From: Symsagittifera roscoffensis
Lineage: Eukaryota; Xenacoelomorpha; Acoela; Convolutidae
Direction: 5' to 3'
DNA: 64,000 nt
Assembly: GCF_963678635.1 (NCBI RefSeq)
Contig: NC_087062.1
Span: 21,379,789 to 21,443,788 of the forward strand
Below, piece after piece: positions 1 through 14,063 of this stretch (the first letter of the stretch is position 1; every line of letters begins with the position of its first letter). The notes under the pieces were generated by a model. The model was not told the DNA's origin. It did no database searches and saw only the letters and a list, made by a program, of their open reading frames with translations. The position numbers were made by a program, and so were the translations under genes.

Positions 1-431
1 ATAGCTTGCTGTTTAATTAACTGCAAAATTAGAATCCCGAACAAGCAAGCTCATCCCCTTGTACAACCCGCTTTCATCTCGATGTTCGCCATCCTTGCTC
101 GATAACCACACCTACTCTCCCCTTCCACGCCCCAAGGCTCTCTTTCTCTCCTTGTTCACTCACTCCCCAATCCCCTCCCTGTTCACCCCTCTAATCATCT
201 CCCCCGAACAACCAGCCATTAAATTGATGGGAGAATTGATAAACGTATGGACTTGAGGCAAAAATCACAAACGTTTTCACAGGTCACCAAGATTTTTTGT
301 TTTGCCGGGCTCAAATTCCATTGCAATTCAGAAATGTATCATAGATCTTTCATTTTTTGCAACCATGTATCATTCATGCTAGTGCCACTTTAACGATGTC
401 CATCCATGGTTCATCTATGAATCATGGGTGC

Positions 432-625
432 AAATTAAATTGATGTTTCATCGATGAATCATGACTGAAACACGGATGTCAGTTCTATGGTAAACCTATA
501 AATCATCAATGAAAATTAAATTGATGTTTCATCCATGATTTATGGCCGAAACATGGATGTCAATTATCTATTTCATTCATGAAACATGGGCGCAAATTAC
601 TTTGATGTATCATGCCTTTCTCCAG
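432..625. repeat. Short tandem repeat, about 81-bp period, three decayed copies
   Basis: The phrase AAATTAAATTGATGTTTCAT occurs at about 432 and 513 and in weaker form at about 593. Each is followed by ATGA/GAAACATGGATGTCA-like words. The copies differ by substitutions and small indels. The unit is itself rich in near-palindromic ATGAAACAT/ATGTTTCAT words. No coding function is suggested. Confidence 0.6.
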
Positions 626-3600
626 GGTTGACAAAAATGCTTCTCATCGAATTTCGTTTATGGAAAAAAAATGCTTGTCGATTAGTATTTTTCCATCAAA
701 GTAATTGAAAGACTACCACTTTTCCCAAGTCCACCAACCTTCGAAATCTTCGAAAAATTTTAAGATTTTTTGTTGAATCTATTTCGGCTTCGTTATTGAA
801 GATAATTTTCGCCCTCCTTATTGAAAATTTATCTAATATTTTCGGAAAATTTTTTTAAAAATTTTTCCAGAACTCTCGTTTAAAAAACTCAATTATATAA
901 GAAAAATGAAATTTAGGCTAACTTTGATTCAAACAAAAAAAAATAAATTATAAACTATCAATGAAAACGGGCTCATAACTAATAATCAACAGAGCAAAAA
1001 AGTTTAAAATTTTCTGATTATTATCAGTCTCAAAGCACTTTTAGGCAAACAGATAAAGTAAATTAACTCACCAAATTCACCGTCTGTGAATAGTGATTGT
1101 GAACTAGCAATCATCTGTTTTTGGTATAGAAAAATTGCAAAAAATTATAAAATTCAGTACTCAAGGGGAAAAATATAGAAATTACCGATGATTGACAGTT
1201 CAATGGAACTTGTGGGCAGTCAATGGAAACATTAGATAACATCAATAGAAATTTAAGATGAAAACAAAAGATCTATCGAACAGCCTCAATTTGAGTTTTC
1301 GCGAATTTAGTTTTTTCAAAAAAAAAAACATTTTGATGATTCTCTCAAGTTTCAAAGCAATTATAGGCAATAAACTGAAAACCATTGCTCATCAATTTGT
1401 TTTTCATCTTAGAAATAATTCATTTGTCAGTTAGAGCATTATTTTGTTGATTGCCTAAAGTTGCTTTCGAACTGATGGTCATAACAAAAAATTTGGATTT
1501 TTCAAATCCTTTTTCTTCGGTGAGTATTTTCAAACATTGCTATGTTGACCCATTTTTGGACTGACATAAACCTACAGGTAGATTTGCAAGATTTTAGAAA
1601 CCGATTTTAATACAGACGACTCTAAAAATGTTAAAAACATCAAATATCAAAAAATCTAACATAAATTTATTAATAATTTGGAACATTCCAACACTTTGCT
1701 CGATACAAACTTTACACAAAGAGGAAGCGTAGCCTTGCATCTTTTGCGATACTGCGCCAGCTTAGCTTTGCAAGCTGGCGAACGTAGAAAAGAGGCGGAT
1801 ATAACTGAACAAAAAATAGTAAAAAAACACGAAGAACAAAATGCGCTTTGAACCATTTCTGGAACAATTTATAATTCACACTTAACTTTTGATAAGAATA
1901 TACGCATGACCAAGATTCAAAGCAGAGGTTCGCATCACTTGCAGTATTACAAAAATAGCAGTGCACGCTATCAGGCAAGAAAAGAAACTAAGCAATTACA
2001 TCCAAATAAAGCGAAAAAATGTTCGAAAAGAAATACAAAATTTCCAATTTTCTCCGGAGTAGTACAACCGACGGATTTTTGATAAAAATTGAAAAAACCT
2101 TCGAGCGAAAAAAATTGTTTGCCAGAACTCCCCCCCCCCCCCCCCACATGAACCACCAACTCCCACACCTAAACCACCAACCCCGGGCACCTAAAAATCT
2201 CCCAATCCCCCTCCCCACCTCCACTTTCAAGCAACTCTTTATTAGATACTGTTGGGGATATTGCGGGACTAATAGTAATTAAAACAAATAAACATAAAAC
2301 AAATAAAAAAAAAAAGTAAAATAAACAGCATTTTAGTAAAGCAACATTAAAAAGAAAATTCATGTTTTTTTAAAAACTTTTAAATACTGGTAAAACTAAA
2401 ATTTTTGGTTTCTCGATTAGTTTCAGAGCAAAATGATTTACTGGGCTCAGCTCTTTGTTTTGGTAATCACTAAAAACATCATGGGTCGGATGAGCAGCGG
2501 GCATGAAAGATGACTTTTAGCAACAAAATAGACTTTTTGAACTTATTCTAAGATACATAATTCAAATTCCCATTATAGTACATTTTAAATCAAACAATTT
2601 TACGAAGTATTTTTTGTTGGGCTAAGTAATTTTTTCTACCCACCACTCATCCGCCCAATCAAATCATATTGATTATTTTGAGTTCCGGCAGGATAGCATT
2701 ATAGGACAGGATAATAGGATATATTCGAATGACGTAACGCTTTATTGATATAACTAATATTGAACAATGATCTGATAATTTCATGCACAGGCACATTTTT
2801 CGAGTTTTCAATCGAAATCTTATATCAATTTAACTTAAAACTTAGTTCAAACTTGAATGTGACATAGATGTTTTCATTAACTAAGGGTAAAGGCAAAACA
2901 TAGTTAAAACAGAGTAAAACAATGTATTTGTGTTAGTAAATCCCTGAAGCATGTCAAAACAATGCAATAACAATGATACGTCTCTGAATTGCAATTGAAC
3001 TTCAACCCGGGTTCTGAGGTTTTTGTTCTTACTGATATTTGTAACGAACTAATGAGCAAATTAAAAAAGAGCTAAAATTGAGCCTAAGGAAAAGATTTGA
3101 AAAATGTCATCGCAATAGTCTAATGCAAACAAATATTGTAAATCAAAGCGTTATCAAAACTTTGCACAAACAATTATTAAATAATTTGAACAGTTTTTTA
3201 AAGTTTTGTTGCTCCAAACCCAATTTTCAGCTTTTTGATAATTTCTTAGAAGCTGACAATACAGATTTTCAATATTTGATTACATTTTATCATTAGGAGG
3301 CCAAGACTGAGTTTTGTAATTTGTTAGCGGATTGCGCAACAGCTGTAAGCAGATTTTTGTGGAATGCGCAAAATTACCCAACTTTCTTTGATCATCTTTG
3401 CTGTCTTGGATCCACATTCAAAAAATTGAAATACTTTTTTGCTCAAGTTTGCTAAACAAACAGTCCAATATGTGGAATTGGCAACAAATTTTGTTGAATC
3501 TGGAAGATTTTGTGGCATCAACAAACAATTTTGTTTTCATGACAATAATACACTACAATCTGCTAACATTTGTTGAGTCCGCTTGCAAATCGCGGAATCT

Positions 3601-5130
3601 GCGTGCTTTTGGGGAATCCGGGACAACTAGCTATATTTGCTGGTTGCGAAATTCGCGACTATACTAATGTGCCGACAAAATTTACGTTACACTTGTTTGT
3701 ACTCTAAATCCACGGATTTTTTGTAAAAGCATCTACATTTTGTAACATGTTTAAAGCATTTTTTCTGGATTCCAGTGACCTACAGACCTAAATTACCCGG
3801 AATGATTGATTGGCTGAAACAAAATTTCTTTTATTTTTTTTAAAAGTTATAAAATCAGATATGAAAACATCAACAGCGCATCTGAAGTTTTCCCGGAAAT
3901 AATCAGTCATTTTCCGGTTTTCATCGATAAATTCACGTGATAAAGCTTAAATTCTCTCTGTCTTGTCTGATGATTCATGCTACTTTTTCATACTTCTTCT
4001 CAAAGCAAAGTTCGCGTATCTTTAGGGTACAAAAATCAAAAAGAAGGGCAGATTGGGCTCCTCTGAATAAACGACCCCTCAGTTTACCCATACCTACACC
4101 TTGGGGTGACATAATCACTTGATTTGCTGACGTTTTAAGCTTTCACCGTTGAATCGACCATTAAGTTCCAGGAGGTTTTATTCTACCACTGAGAATAGTT
4201 TAAAGTGCGCTAAATAGACAGCTCATAAAACAGCAAGTTAGAAAAATGAGCTATTTTTTTTGAGGCAAAAAGTGAAAAAAAAATTGAGGCAATAAGAGGA
4301 AGAAAAAATTAGATGGTTCCCAAGAGATTTAATCGAGCGATTATTTTACAGATAAATAATTAATTCTCAAACATTAATCACTCGGAATTCAGGAACTTCT
4401 TTTTGAGCTCATAATCATTGCTGCGCGTTTGTTCAAATTTTCTTCACTTTTTCCGTTTTGAGCGATTTTCTTCTGGTCGGAAGACATTATCGGATGATTT
4501 CTTTGTAATTGTTTCCGCATACTTCCCCTGCAACATATTCATCTTCTCGATTATAGGAAACAGTAATTGCTTTTCCCGTGAGACGAATTGCGTATATTTT
4601 ACGGAAAATAATCAATGAGGCTGAAATTTCTATCTGTTGACGTTTTTACTTGAGGGAAGACGACACGAAAGTGATCCTTCTTTGAAACATCTGCCCTATT
4701 CGACCTTTTAACTAATATTTTAATACAAATAGGCGGTCGTCCTCTCCTTTTAAACCTAGATATCATACCATAGTCATCTTATTTGCATAAGGCAATTCAC
4801 CATGCCGTTTGTTTGACGTTTTATTAAAACCAAATAAACTTAATCTTTTCAATTTTTTTTGTTCAATTTACCGAGTACCAAGATATCATTCTAGACCCTA
4901 GATGCATTATTGATTTAAACATTGAGCCTCCAGATATTTGATAATAACGAGCATCTAGTTGCCTGTGATCATTTAATTTTATCAGCTTCTTGTTTGATTA
5001 CGTAAAAAAATGGAACTTTTCGATGCTCTGCCCCAATTTGCATCAAAGTAAGTTTCTTTACAAGGACTTGGTGATTTTTTGGATTTTTTTTATAAACTTG
5101 ATTGTTTTTTTTTTAAATTGTTTCTACATG

Positions 5131-5198
5131 CCGTCAGTTACGGGTTTTCGCCCGCCTCCCTGCCCCCCCCCCCCCCTAAATCATCCCCTGCCGTCAGT
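5131..5198. mobile_element. Internally deleted hAT-like MITE relic with 8-bp target duplication
   Basis: A 52-bp insert (5139-5190) lies between two copies of CCGTCAGT (5131-5138 and 5191-5198). Its right half is a C-run followed by CTAAATCATCCCCTG. This matches the right end of the full MITE at 52498-52929 (CTAAATCCGCCCCTG) with two mismatches. The left terminal repeat is missing, so this is probably a deletion remnant. The 8-bp duplication is typical of hAT insertions. Confidence 0.6.
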
Positions 5199-5867
5199 AA
5201 CCTTTTGTGTTTATACCAACTCAAGTTGAGCATGAAAAATTGTTTTGACAGTGAACAACTGATTGCTTTTTTTTGTCAAAAAAGTTTTGATTTACAAAAA
5301 CTGGTTGAGTTTTCAAGCCAGCTTTTTTGATGATTTTCGGAAAAACTTTGTTTGATATTCTTCTGCCAAAAAAGCCATGTTAGTATGATAATTGTTCCGA
5401 TTTTGATTTTTCGAGAATTGGAAGTGGTAGATATTAAAATCTCTGTTTGGATCAATTGAGCAATCCCCCCCTCCCCCGTAATGACCAATTGAGATATCTC
5501 CCTCTCAAGCAAAAACGATTAAACGCTACAAAAAGCCGTCAGCAAACGCAAGTAGATGAATGATGTGTTTATAGCAAGCAGTCAATTGACCGACTGAAGC
5601 TTATTTTATATGAGTAAAAAAAATTGGAAAAAAAATCGAAATTTATGAAAAAAAAACGACCATAGCTTCATCGAGGAAAGCGACTTACCAGGGTTGATGC
5701 TCTAGCCTTGTATCTGAATATCAAACACTGCTCTCCGCAGCACCTTAATATTGTATGCAATACATTTTTCTTCCTTTTAGAACAAAAAAAAGTCGCTTTA
5801 TATGCCCCAGTTTTATTGATTCTTTTTCACTCTGATTGTAAAATCAAAAAATTTGGCGACTTTTTAT

Positions 5868-6190
5868 AGATTGACCAACTTGATATTCCGAACTCTTCGA
5901 CAGCACTAAAAAGGGGCCCAGTTCCGGCCACAGTTTTTGCGCCGCAGGCAAATTAAAAAAAGAACAGGCCGAAATAGACGTCTGTAGGCATTTTATGGAT
6001 GAACATCTTTTACCGAAAACGTGCGTTTGTTTATGGCGCGTGCTCCACCCTCATAATTAAAATATTGGCGCCAAAAAATGCCTTTACAAATTTTTTAGAG
6101 TTAGCGAGCCAAAAATGGAGTACTAAAGTTGTACCAAAGGGAGACCTTTTGGGTAGTCAAGGGTTCGAAACCGCCTCCCCTTCTCCCTAA
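5868..6190 (+). mobile_element. Decayed copy of the hAT-like MITE family
   Basis: It shares ordered blocks with the MITE at 52498-52929: a GCGCCGCAGG-like word, an ACAGGCC/ACAGGTC word, GGCGC(G)TGCTCC, TTGGCGCCAAA, a GTACCAAAGGGAGACC-like block and GGGTTCGAAACC. Both ends are eroded and I see no clear target duplication. It is non-coding. Confidence 0.6.
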
Positions 6191-7289
6191 CTGAACTACT
6201 GAGTGGAATATCTATGTAAATTCGAACTCCGGCGTCAATAATTTTCAGATGGTATAATAAAATTGTATAAAAGTAGCTATTTAAAAAGACAAAATTTGCC
6301 CGAAGAAAAAAAACACCGAGCACAATTTTTAATTCGTGGACCAAGCCAACATCCTCACTCCTTAAGTTGGGAGGAGGATGTTAAATTGACGTTAAGCTGC
6401 AATTTTTAGCCAGTCATAGTCGAACATTACACAGGCTCTGCTAACAAATTTTAATCCAAATTATTGATTGGGGAGGAAGGTCTTCTTTCTAAGTGGGGGG
6501 ATGTATATTGACATGATACGCATCCTTTCTTCAAAAGTCGGAACACTAATTTTGAGAAATGATCAAATGGCCGCCAACACGTTTGAAAAAAAATCATAAC
6601 CAGCGGTCATAAACTATTTGAAGTTTATTTGAACAGGTCGCAAACTATATTTTTTCATATTAGATATTGCTTTTGTGCAAAATTCAAGAGAAAATGTTTT
6701 CATCACCTCCTTCAGCAGAAACATTTGATTGCAGCTGTAAAATATCAATGTACTGAATTCATTATTGAATAAGTATTGGTACAATGCCGATTGCTGTGCA
6801 AGTAGCACAGAGTGTTCCGACCATAGTCTTTAAAAAACCACACACAAAAAAATTGTAGTTTTCACTCCTGGGTGTAGTAAAATGATCTGACGTAAAACCT
6901 TAAATTAGGCAAAATCAAAATTCATACTAATATAAGCAAACAGGAGAACCGAGAACATTTTTTGAAGGAAAATGACAAGAAATTTTTTTTTAATCATAAA
7001 AAAATGGAACTTTTTTTTCAAATTTTCTTTTGCAGAAAGTTTTTGAATTTTCAAATTTTTTGATTCACAAAATAGCTTTAAAAATCTCCAGAATCAACTT
7101 TTACTCGTGTTAATCTAAATTTTAGTCTTCTTAGGCTACTGCAAACGGCTTAACTTAACCATGAATAAGCGTGCTCGCTCAATTTACTAGCTCGACGAAA
7201 AAAAAAGTTTCAAACCAGTTTTTCTCAACAGTGCAAAAACGCATTCGAAAACTGCAAAACTTTCTAGTAACATTCGAAGCACTAGTGGT

Positions 7290-8960
7290 GTTCCAGGGAA
7301 ACTTTTGAAAAACTGTTCGTTTTATCGAAATAATTTTTTATTTTCTGGGTTGAAAGCAAATTGTGGTCGAATGGTTAATTGATTTTTGACAAGTGGGTTG
7401 GATATGGAGAGTTTTTGGTGAAGTAAAGTCTATTTAGTGGATGTTTAATGATTTTTTGAGAGATATTGCGTCTTTAGGCTAAATAATCAAGTCTAAATCT
7501 GTCTTTAGGCCTATATGATATTTCCCTTTTGGGGTAATGTTGGGTATCAGTTGAGACGATTTTGTTCATTTCGTACTAAAGGACAGGAGAGTGTTGTAAC
7601 TTTTATCTAGTATTTATTTAAGTTGTCAAATATAAGGATTCCGTTTATTTTTAACCTGGAGGTCTTGAAGTTAAAGTTTTAGATCTATTTGAAGTTAAGA
7701 GTCTGTCGGCCTATGATAGTGGTGTCGGAATGGGGTGATGTTTGAAACGACTTTCATTGATTGAACTTGAACTAGTTAGTTCGAGATTGAGAGTTAAAGG
7801 TTCTGCGGAAACAATTATCCAAGTATGATGAAAATATGTTAGACAATCAGGGGTGTTTCTGAAAATCTACTTTCTTTTATAACTTAGGTTGTGGGATAAA
7901 AGTTTTGTAATAATTTTTTGGCTGATTTGTAAGAAGCGATGATTGGTGTTGTTGTGATTTTTTTCTGTTTCGGGCAATAATTTTTTTCTTCTAATTTACG
8001 ACTATTCCTTTGTTTTTGAGGTATTTGGTTCTCAGGATTTGTTAAATTTTTTTGTGATTTTTTTTGATGGTTGCTTTTTGATGTGTATCGGGTCAGAATG
8101 ATAAATGATCGGAATTTTGCGGGTATTTTTGTTAATTTCTGTGGGTTTTTCAACAATATTTAAACTCTTGAAGGAAAATATTTGTGTTAACTCTCGAGGA
8201 ACGTACTCTTTTGGATAATATGGTACAAAATTGTTTCTATGGTGGTTTTTTCTTTTTTGTTGGGGTCGATAAGTTTATAAGTAACATCTGTGGGTTTTTC
8301 GATTATTTGAAATGGTCCTTTTCTGATAGGTTGCAATTTTTAAATATTCAATTTTGGGTTATAAAATTTGGTTTCGTGATATATGTTTCTTTTTTTAAAT
8401 TAGTTGCTGGTGTGATACGTGAATTTTTTAAGGATTGAACTTGTTGTTTTTGTACTAGCTTTCTGGCAATTTTTTGATACATTCCGTTATGTTTTTTTAT
8501 CTCGCTTTAAAATACTTTCTGTATGTGTACCATGGGCCAATTTTAAAATTTGTGGATGTCGAAAATGATCTGCGTCATGTGTATGGAGTGTTAAATTGTA
8601 ACAAATTGAATTTTTTGTAGGTTGGCATTAATCTTGAGCATTTTTTGAGGATTTTGCTGTGAATATTATTGGTTTACATGGTTTTTGATAGAAAACCATT
8701 TCAAATGGTATAAATCGAAGAACTTTTGTTGCTTAAGAATTACAGGCTAGTGGGAATAACTTTATGTCGGTTGACCATTCTGTATAATTTGTGTCATTTC
8801 CATTAATAATACAACGGAGATACTCTTAAAATGAACGGTTCATGCCTTCTACTAAATTTTGTGTCGATGATGAGTTTCGATTATGAAAAAAACAAAAAAT
8901 TGGAAAAGTGTTACAAAAATTTAAAAGAGGGTTGAAATGACTACTTTAAGATAGAGAACA
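7290..8960 (-). pseudogene. Array unit 1: decayed pol 3' end and spacer
   Basis: The first (leftmost) unit; its left edge fades into unique flank. A minus-strand frame at 7884-8156 carries the Lys/Asn/Gln-rich tail that follows the integrase C-terminal domain in the intact pol. The integrase part (8180-8850) is frame-broken. The spacer motif CTTTAGGCTAA is present at about 7471 with a second version at about 7503. Confidence 0.7.
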
Positions 8961-10678
8961 GTGTTTGAGAGAAACTTTTGAAAAGTGACTTGTTTCGTCA
9001 AAAAAAAATTTTAGATTCTGGGTTGGAAGCAAATTGTGGTCGAATTGTTCATTGATTTTTGACAAATGGGTTGGGCTGGATATGAAGAATTTCTGGTGAA
9101 GTAAATACTGGGGGTTTCAGGTATGAAAATCTTAGTTTTATTTTTATTTAGTGGATGTTTAATGATTTTTTGAGAGATATTGCGTCTTTAGGCTAAATGA
9201 TCATGTCTAAATCTGTATTTAGGCTTATTTGAGATTTTTCTTTCGGGAAAATATGTGTTTAACTTGAGACAATAGTGTTCATTTTGTACTGAGTGATAGA
9301 AAAGGGTTGTAACTTTTGTCTAATATTTATTTAAATTGTCAAATATAAGGATATTGCAAATTTTTGACCTGGAGGTCGACAAGTTAAAGTTCTAGATCTA
9401 TTTGAGAATAAGATTTTGTCGGCTAATGATAGTGGTGTCGAAATGGGGTGATGTTTGAAACAGTTTTGATTGGTTGAACTGGAACTAGTTAGTTCGAGAT
9501 CGAGAGTTGTAGGTTCTGCGGAACTATTTATCCAAGTATGATGATTATATGTTAATTAATCAGTGGGGTTTCTTAAATTCTACTCTGCTTGATAGCTTAG
9601 GTTGTGGGATAAAAATGTTGTAATCTTTTCTTGGTTGATTTGTAAGACGCAATGATTGGCGTTGTTGTGATTTTTTTCTGTTTCTGGCAATGAGTTTTTT
9701 TCTTCTAATTTACGATTATTCCTTTGTTTTTGAGGTATTTGATTCTCAGGATTTGTTGTATTTTTTGTGATTTTTTTTGATGGCTGCCATTTGATGTGTG
9801 TCGGGTGAGAATGATAAATGATCGGAATTTTGCGGGGGTTTTTTTTAATTTCTGTGGGTTTTTCAACAAAATTTAAACTTGTGAAAGAAAATAATTGTGT
9901 TAATTCGCGAAGAAAGTACTCTTTTGGATAATATGGTACAAAATTGTTTCTATGTTGGTTTTTTTCTTTTTTGTTGGCGTCGATAATTTTATAAGTAACA
10001 TTTGTGGGTTTCTAGATTATTTGAAATGGTCCTTTTCTGATAGGTTGCAGTTTTTAAATATTCAATTTTGGGTTATAAAATTTGGTTTTGTGAAATATGT
10101 TTCTTTTTTTAAATTAGTTGCTGGTGTGATACGTGAATTTTTTTAGGATTGAACTTGTTGTCTTTGTACTAGTTTTCTGGCAACTTTTTGATACATTTCG
10201 TTATGTTTTTTAAATTGCTTCAAAATACATTCTGTATGTGTACCAGAGGCTAATTTAAAGATTTGTGAATGATGAAAATTATCTGCGTTATGTGTATGGA
10301 GTGGTAAATTGTACAAATTGAATCTTTTGTAGGTTGGCAATGACCTTGAGCATTTCTTAAGGCGTTTGCTGTGAACATTATTGGTTCACTTGCTTTTTAA
10401 TTTGAAAAAAAAACATTTTCAAATGGTAATAATCCAAGAAGTGTTGTTATTTAAGAATTATAGGCTAATGGGAATAAGTTTACGTCGATCGACCATTCTG
10501 TACAATTTGTATCATTTCCAATATTAATACAACGGAGATACTCTTGTAATGAACGGTTCAGGTCTTCTACTAAACCATGTGTCGATGATGAGTGGCGGTG
10601 ATTAAAAAACCACAGAGATTGAAAACTGTTACAAAACTTGAAAAGAGAGTCGATTTGACTACTTTATGATAGTGAACA
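8961..10678 (-). pseudogene. Array unit 2: decayed pol 3' end and spacer
   Basis: Same layout as unit 1. A minus-strand frame at 10143-10340 preserves the stretch with NLPLHTHNADNFHHSQIFKL. In the intact Gag-Pol the corresponding stretch lies between the integrase core and the GPY/F region. Stops and indels break the rest. Confidence 0.7.
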
Positions 10679-12378
10679 GTGTTTGAGAGATATTTTTGAA
10701 AAGTGACTTAATTCATCAATTTTTTTTTAATTTTCTGGTTTGGAAAGCAAAGTGTGTACCAAATGTTTATCGATTTTTAACAAGTGGGTTGCATATGGAG
10801 AGTTTTTGTTTTTGTTGAAGTAAAGTCTGGGGGTCTAGGTATGAACTTCCTAGTTTTTGTTATTGGATGGTTAATGGTTTTTTGAGAGATATCGCGACTT
10901 TAGGCTAAATTATGATGTCTAAATCTGTCTTTAGGCTTATATGATTTTTCTATTTGGGGAAATGTTGTGTATATCTTGAGACAAAATTGTTCATTTTGTA
11001 CTGAGTGATAAGAGAGGGTTGTAACTTTTGTCTAGTATTTATTTAAGTTGTCATATACAAGGGTAGTGCCTATTTTTGACCTAGAAGTCTTCATGTTAAA
11101 ATTATAGATCTATTTGAAGTTAAATTTTTTCCGGCTAATGATAGTGGTGTCGATATGGGCTAAAATTGAAACGATTTTGATTGGTTGAACTTGAACTAGT
11201 TAGTTTGAGATTGAGAGTTAAAGGTTTGGCGAAAAACTTATCCAAGTGTGATGAAAATATGTTGATTAATCAGTGGGATTTCTGAAATTCTACTCTCTTT
11301 GATAACTTAGGTTTTGAGACAAAATTTTTAAAATCTTTTCTTGGTTGATTTGTAAGACGCGATGATTGGCGTTGTTATGATTTTTTTCTGTTTCTGACAA
11401 TAACTTTTTTTTCTAACTTACGATTATTCCTTTGTTTTTGAGGTATTTGGTTCTGAGCTTTGTTGTATTTTTTGTGATTTTTTTTGATGGTTGCTTTTTG
11501 ATGTGTATCGGGTGAGAATGATAAATGATCTAAATTTTGCGGGTATTTTTGTTAATTTCTGTGGGTTTTCAACAATATTTAAACTTGCGAAGGAAAATAA
11601 TTGTGTTAATTTGCGAAGAAAAAACTCTTTTGGATAATATGGTACAAAATTGTTTCTATGTTGGTTTTTTTCTTTTTTGTTGGCGTCGATAATTTTATAA
11701 GTAACATTTGTGGGTTTTTAGATTATTTGAAATGGTCTTTTTCGAATAGGTTGCAATTTTTTAAATATTCCTTTCTGGATTATAAAATTTGGTATTGAGA
11801 AATACGTTCCTATTTTTAGATTAGTTGCTGGTGTGAAACGTGATTTTTTTAGGATTGAATTTGTTGTCTTTGTACTAGTTCTTTGGCAATTTTTTGATAT
11901 TTCGTTATGCTTTTTAACTCGCTTTAAAATACATTCTGTATGTGTACCAGAGGCTAATTTTAAGATTTGTGATTGATGAAAATGATCTGCGTCTTATGTA
12001 TGGATTGGTAAATTGTACAAAACGAAGCTTTTGTAGGTTGGCAATAACCTTGAGCATTTTTTGAGGAGTTTGCTGTGAATATTATTGGTTCATTTGGTTT
12101 TTGATTAAAAAAAACTTTTTCAAATGGTAATAATCCAAGAACTGTTGTTATTTAAGTTTTATAGGCTAATGGGAAAAACCTTACGTCGGTTGACCATTCT
12201 GTATTATGTGTATCATTTCCAATAATAATACAACGGAGATACTCTTAAAATGACCGGTTCATGCCTTCTACTAAATCTTGTGTCGATGATGAGTGTCGAT
12301 GATGAAAAAACACAAAGTTGGAAAATTGTTACAAAAAATTAAAAGAGAATTGAAATGACTACTTTAAGATAGTGAACA
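10679..12378 (-). pseudogene. Array unit 3: decayed pol 3' end and spacer
   Basis: Recognised by the same ordered landmarks: the spacer GACCTAGAAGT variant, the pol-tail GAGGTATTTGG at about 11440, and the integrase ATGACCGGTTCATG variant near 12249. No minus-strand frame of useful length survives. Confidence 0.65.
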
Positions 12379-14063
12379 GTTTTTGAGAGAAACTTTTGAA
12401 AAGTGATTTGTTTCGTCAAATTTTTTTTAAATTTTTTTGGGTTGGAAGCAAAGTGTGGTCGAATTGTTTATTGATTTTTGACAAATGGGTTGGGTTGGAT
12501 ATGGAGAGTTTCTGGTGAAGTAAAGACTGGGGGTTTTAGGTATGAAAATCTTAGTTTTGTTTTTAATTAAGGATGTTCAATGGTTTTTTGAGAGATGTTG
12601 CGTCTTTATGCTAAATGATCATGTCTAAATCTGTCTTTAGGCTTATTTGAGATTTCCTTTTGGGAAAATATGTGTTTAACTTGAGACAATAGTGTTCATT
12701 TTGTACTGAGTGATAGGAGAGGGTTGTAATTTTTGTCTAATGTTTATTTAAGTTGTCAAATATAAAGATATTGCAAATTTTTGACCTGGAGGTCGACAAG
12801 TTAAAGTTCTAGATCTGTTTGAGAATAAAATTTTGTCGGCTAATGATAGTGGTGTCGAAATGGGGTGATGTTTGAAACGGTTTTGATTGGTTGAACTGGA
12901 ACTAGTTAGTTCGAGATTGAGAGTTAGAGATTCTGCGGAAATATTTATCCAAGTGTGATGAATATATGCTGATTAATCAGTGAGGTTTCTGAAATTCTAC
13001 TCTCCTTGATAACTTAGGTTGTGAGATAAAAGTTTTATAATCTTATCTTGGTTGACTTAAACGACGCGATGATTGGCGTTGTTATGATTTTTTTTCTGTT
13101 TCTGACAATAAGTTTTTTTTTCTAATTTACGATTATTCCTTTGTTTTTGAGGTATTTGGTTCTGAGGGTTTGTTGTATTTTTTTGTGATTTTTTTCGATG
13201 GTTGCTTTTTGATGTGTATCGGGTGAGATTGATAAATGATCGGAATTTTGCGGGTTTTTTTGTTAACTTCTGTGGGTTTTTCAACAATATATAAATTTGT
13301 GAAGGAAAATAATTGTGTTAATTCGCGAGGATTGTACTCTTTTGGATAATATGGTACAAAATTGTTTCTATATTGATTTATTTCTTTTTTGTTGGGGTCG
13401 ATAAGTTTAAAACAACATTTGTGGGTTTTTCGATTATTTGGAATGGTCTTTTTTGGATGGGTTGCAATTTTTTAGATATTCATTTCTGGGTTATAAAATT
13501 TGGTATCGAGAAACATGTTCCTATTTTTAGATTAGTTGCTGGTGTGAAACGTGATTTTTTTAGGATTGACAATTTTTTGATATTTCGTTATGTTTTTTAG
13601 CTCGCTTTAAAATACATTCTGTATGTGTACCAGAGGCTAATTTTAAGATTTTTGAATGATGAAAATGATCTGCGTCATGTGTATGGAGTGGTAAATTGTA
13701 CAAATTGAATCTTTTGTAGGTTGGCAATGACCTTGAGCAGTTTTTGAGGAGTTTGCTTTGAACACTATTGGTTCACTTGCTTTTTATTTAAAAAAAAAAA
13801 CATTTTCAAATGGTAATAATCCAAAACTGTTGTTATTTAAGAATTATAGGCTAATGGGGATAAGTTTTCGTCGATCGACCATTCTGTACAATTTGTATCA
13901 CTTCCAATATTAATACAACGGAGATACTCTTGTAATGAACGGTTCATGCCTTCTATTAAACCATGGGTCGACAATGAGTGTCGATGATGAAAAAACACAA
14001 AGTTGGAAAATTATTACAAATATTTAAAAGAGAGTTGAAATGACTACTTTAGGATAGTGAACA
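12379..14063 (-). pseudogene. Array unit 4: decayed pol 3' end and spacer
   Basis: A minus-strand frame at 13057-13287 carries the basic pol tail. The integrase part around 13370-13940 is recognisable but frame-broken. A deletion around 13565 removes bases found in other units between the CGTGATTTTTTTAGGATTGA word and the CAATTTTTTGATATTTCG word. Confidence 0.65.

Larger units (their letters stand above)
1..7284. other. Gene-poor AT-rich flank
   Basis: I find no supportable gene here. The open frames are short, AT-driven and resemble nothing I recognise. The first 230 bases are unusually pyrimidine-rich and could be a promoter, UTR or old repeat; the 65-codon frame at 59-256 reads as low-complexity Pro/Ser/Leu and is not convincing. 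The recognisable pieces inside (a tandem repeat near 432-625 and two MITE relics) are listed separately. The rest, including the homopolymer C runs near 2110 and 5162, is unassigned. Confidence 0.6.

Noticed and set aside
59-256. 65-codon Pro/Ser/Leu frame near the window start
   Set aside because: Pyrimidine-rich low complexity, no splice or domain support.
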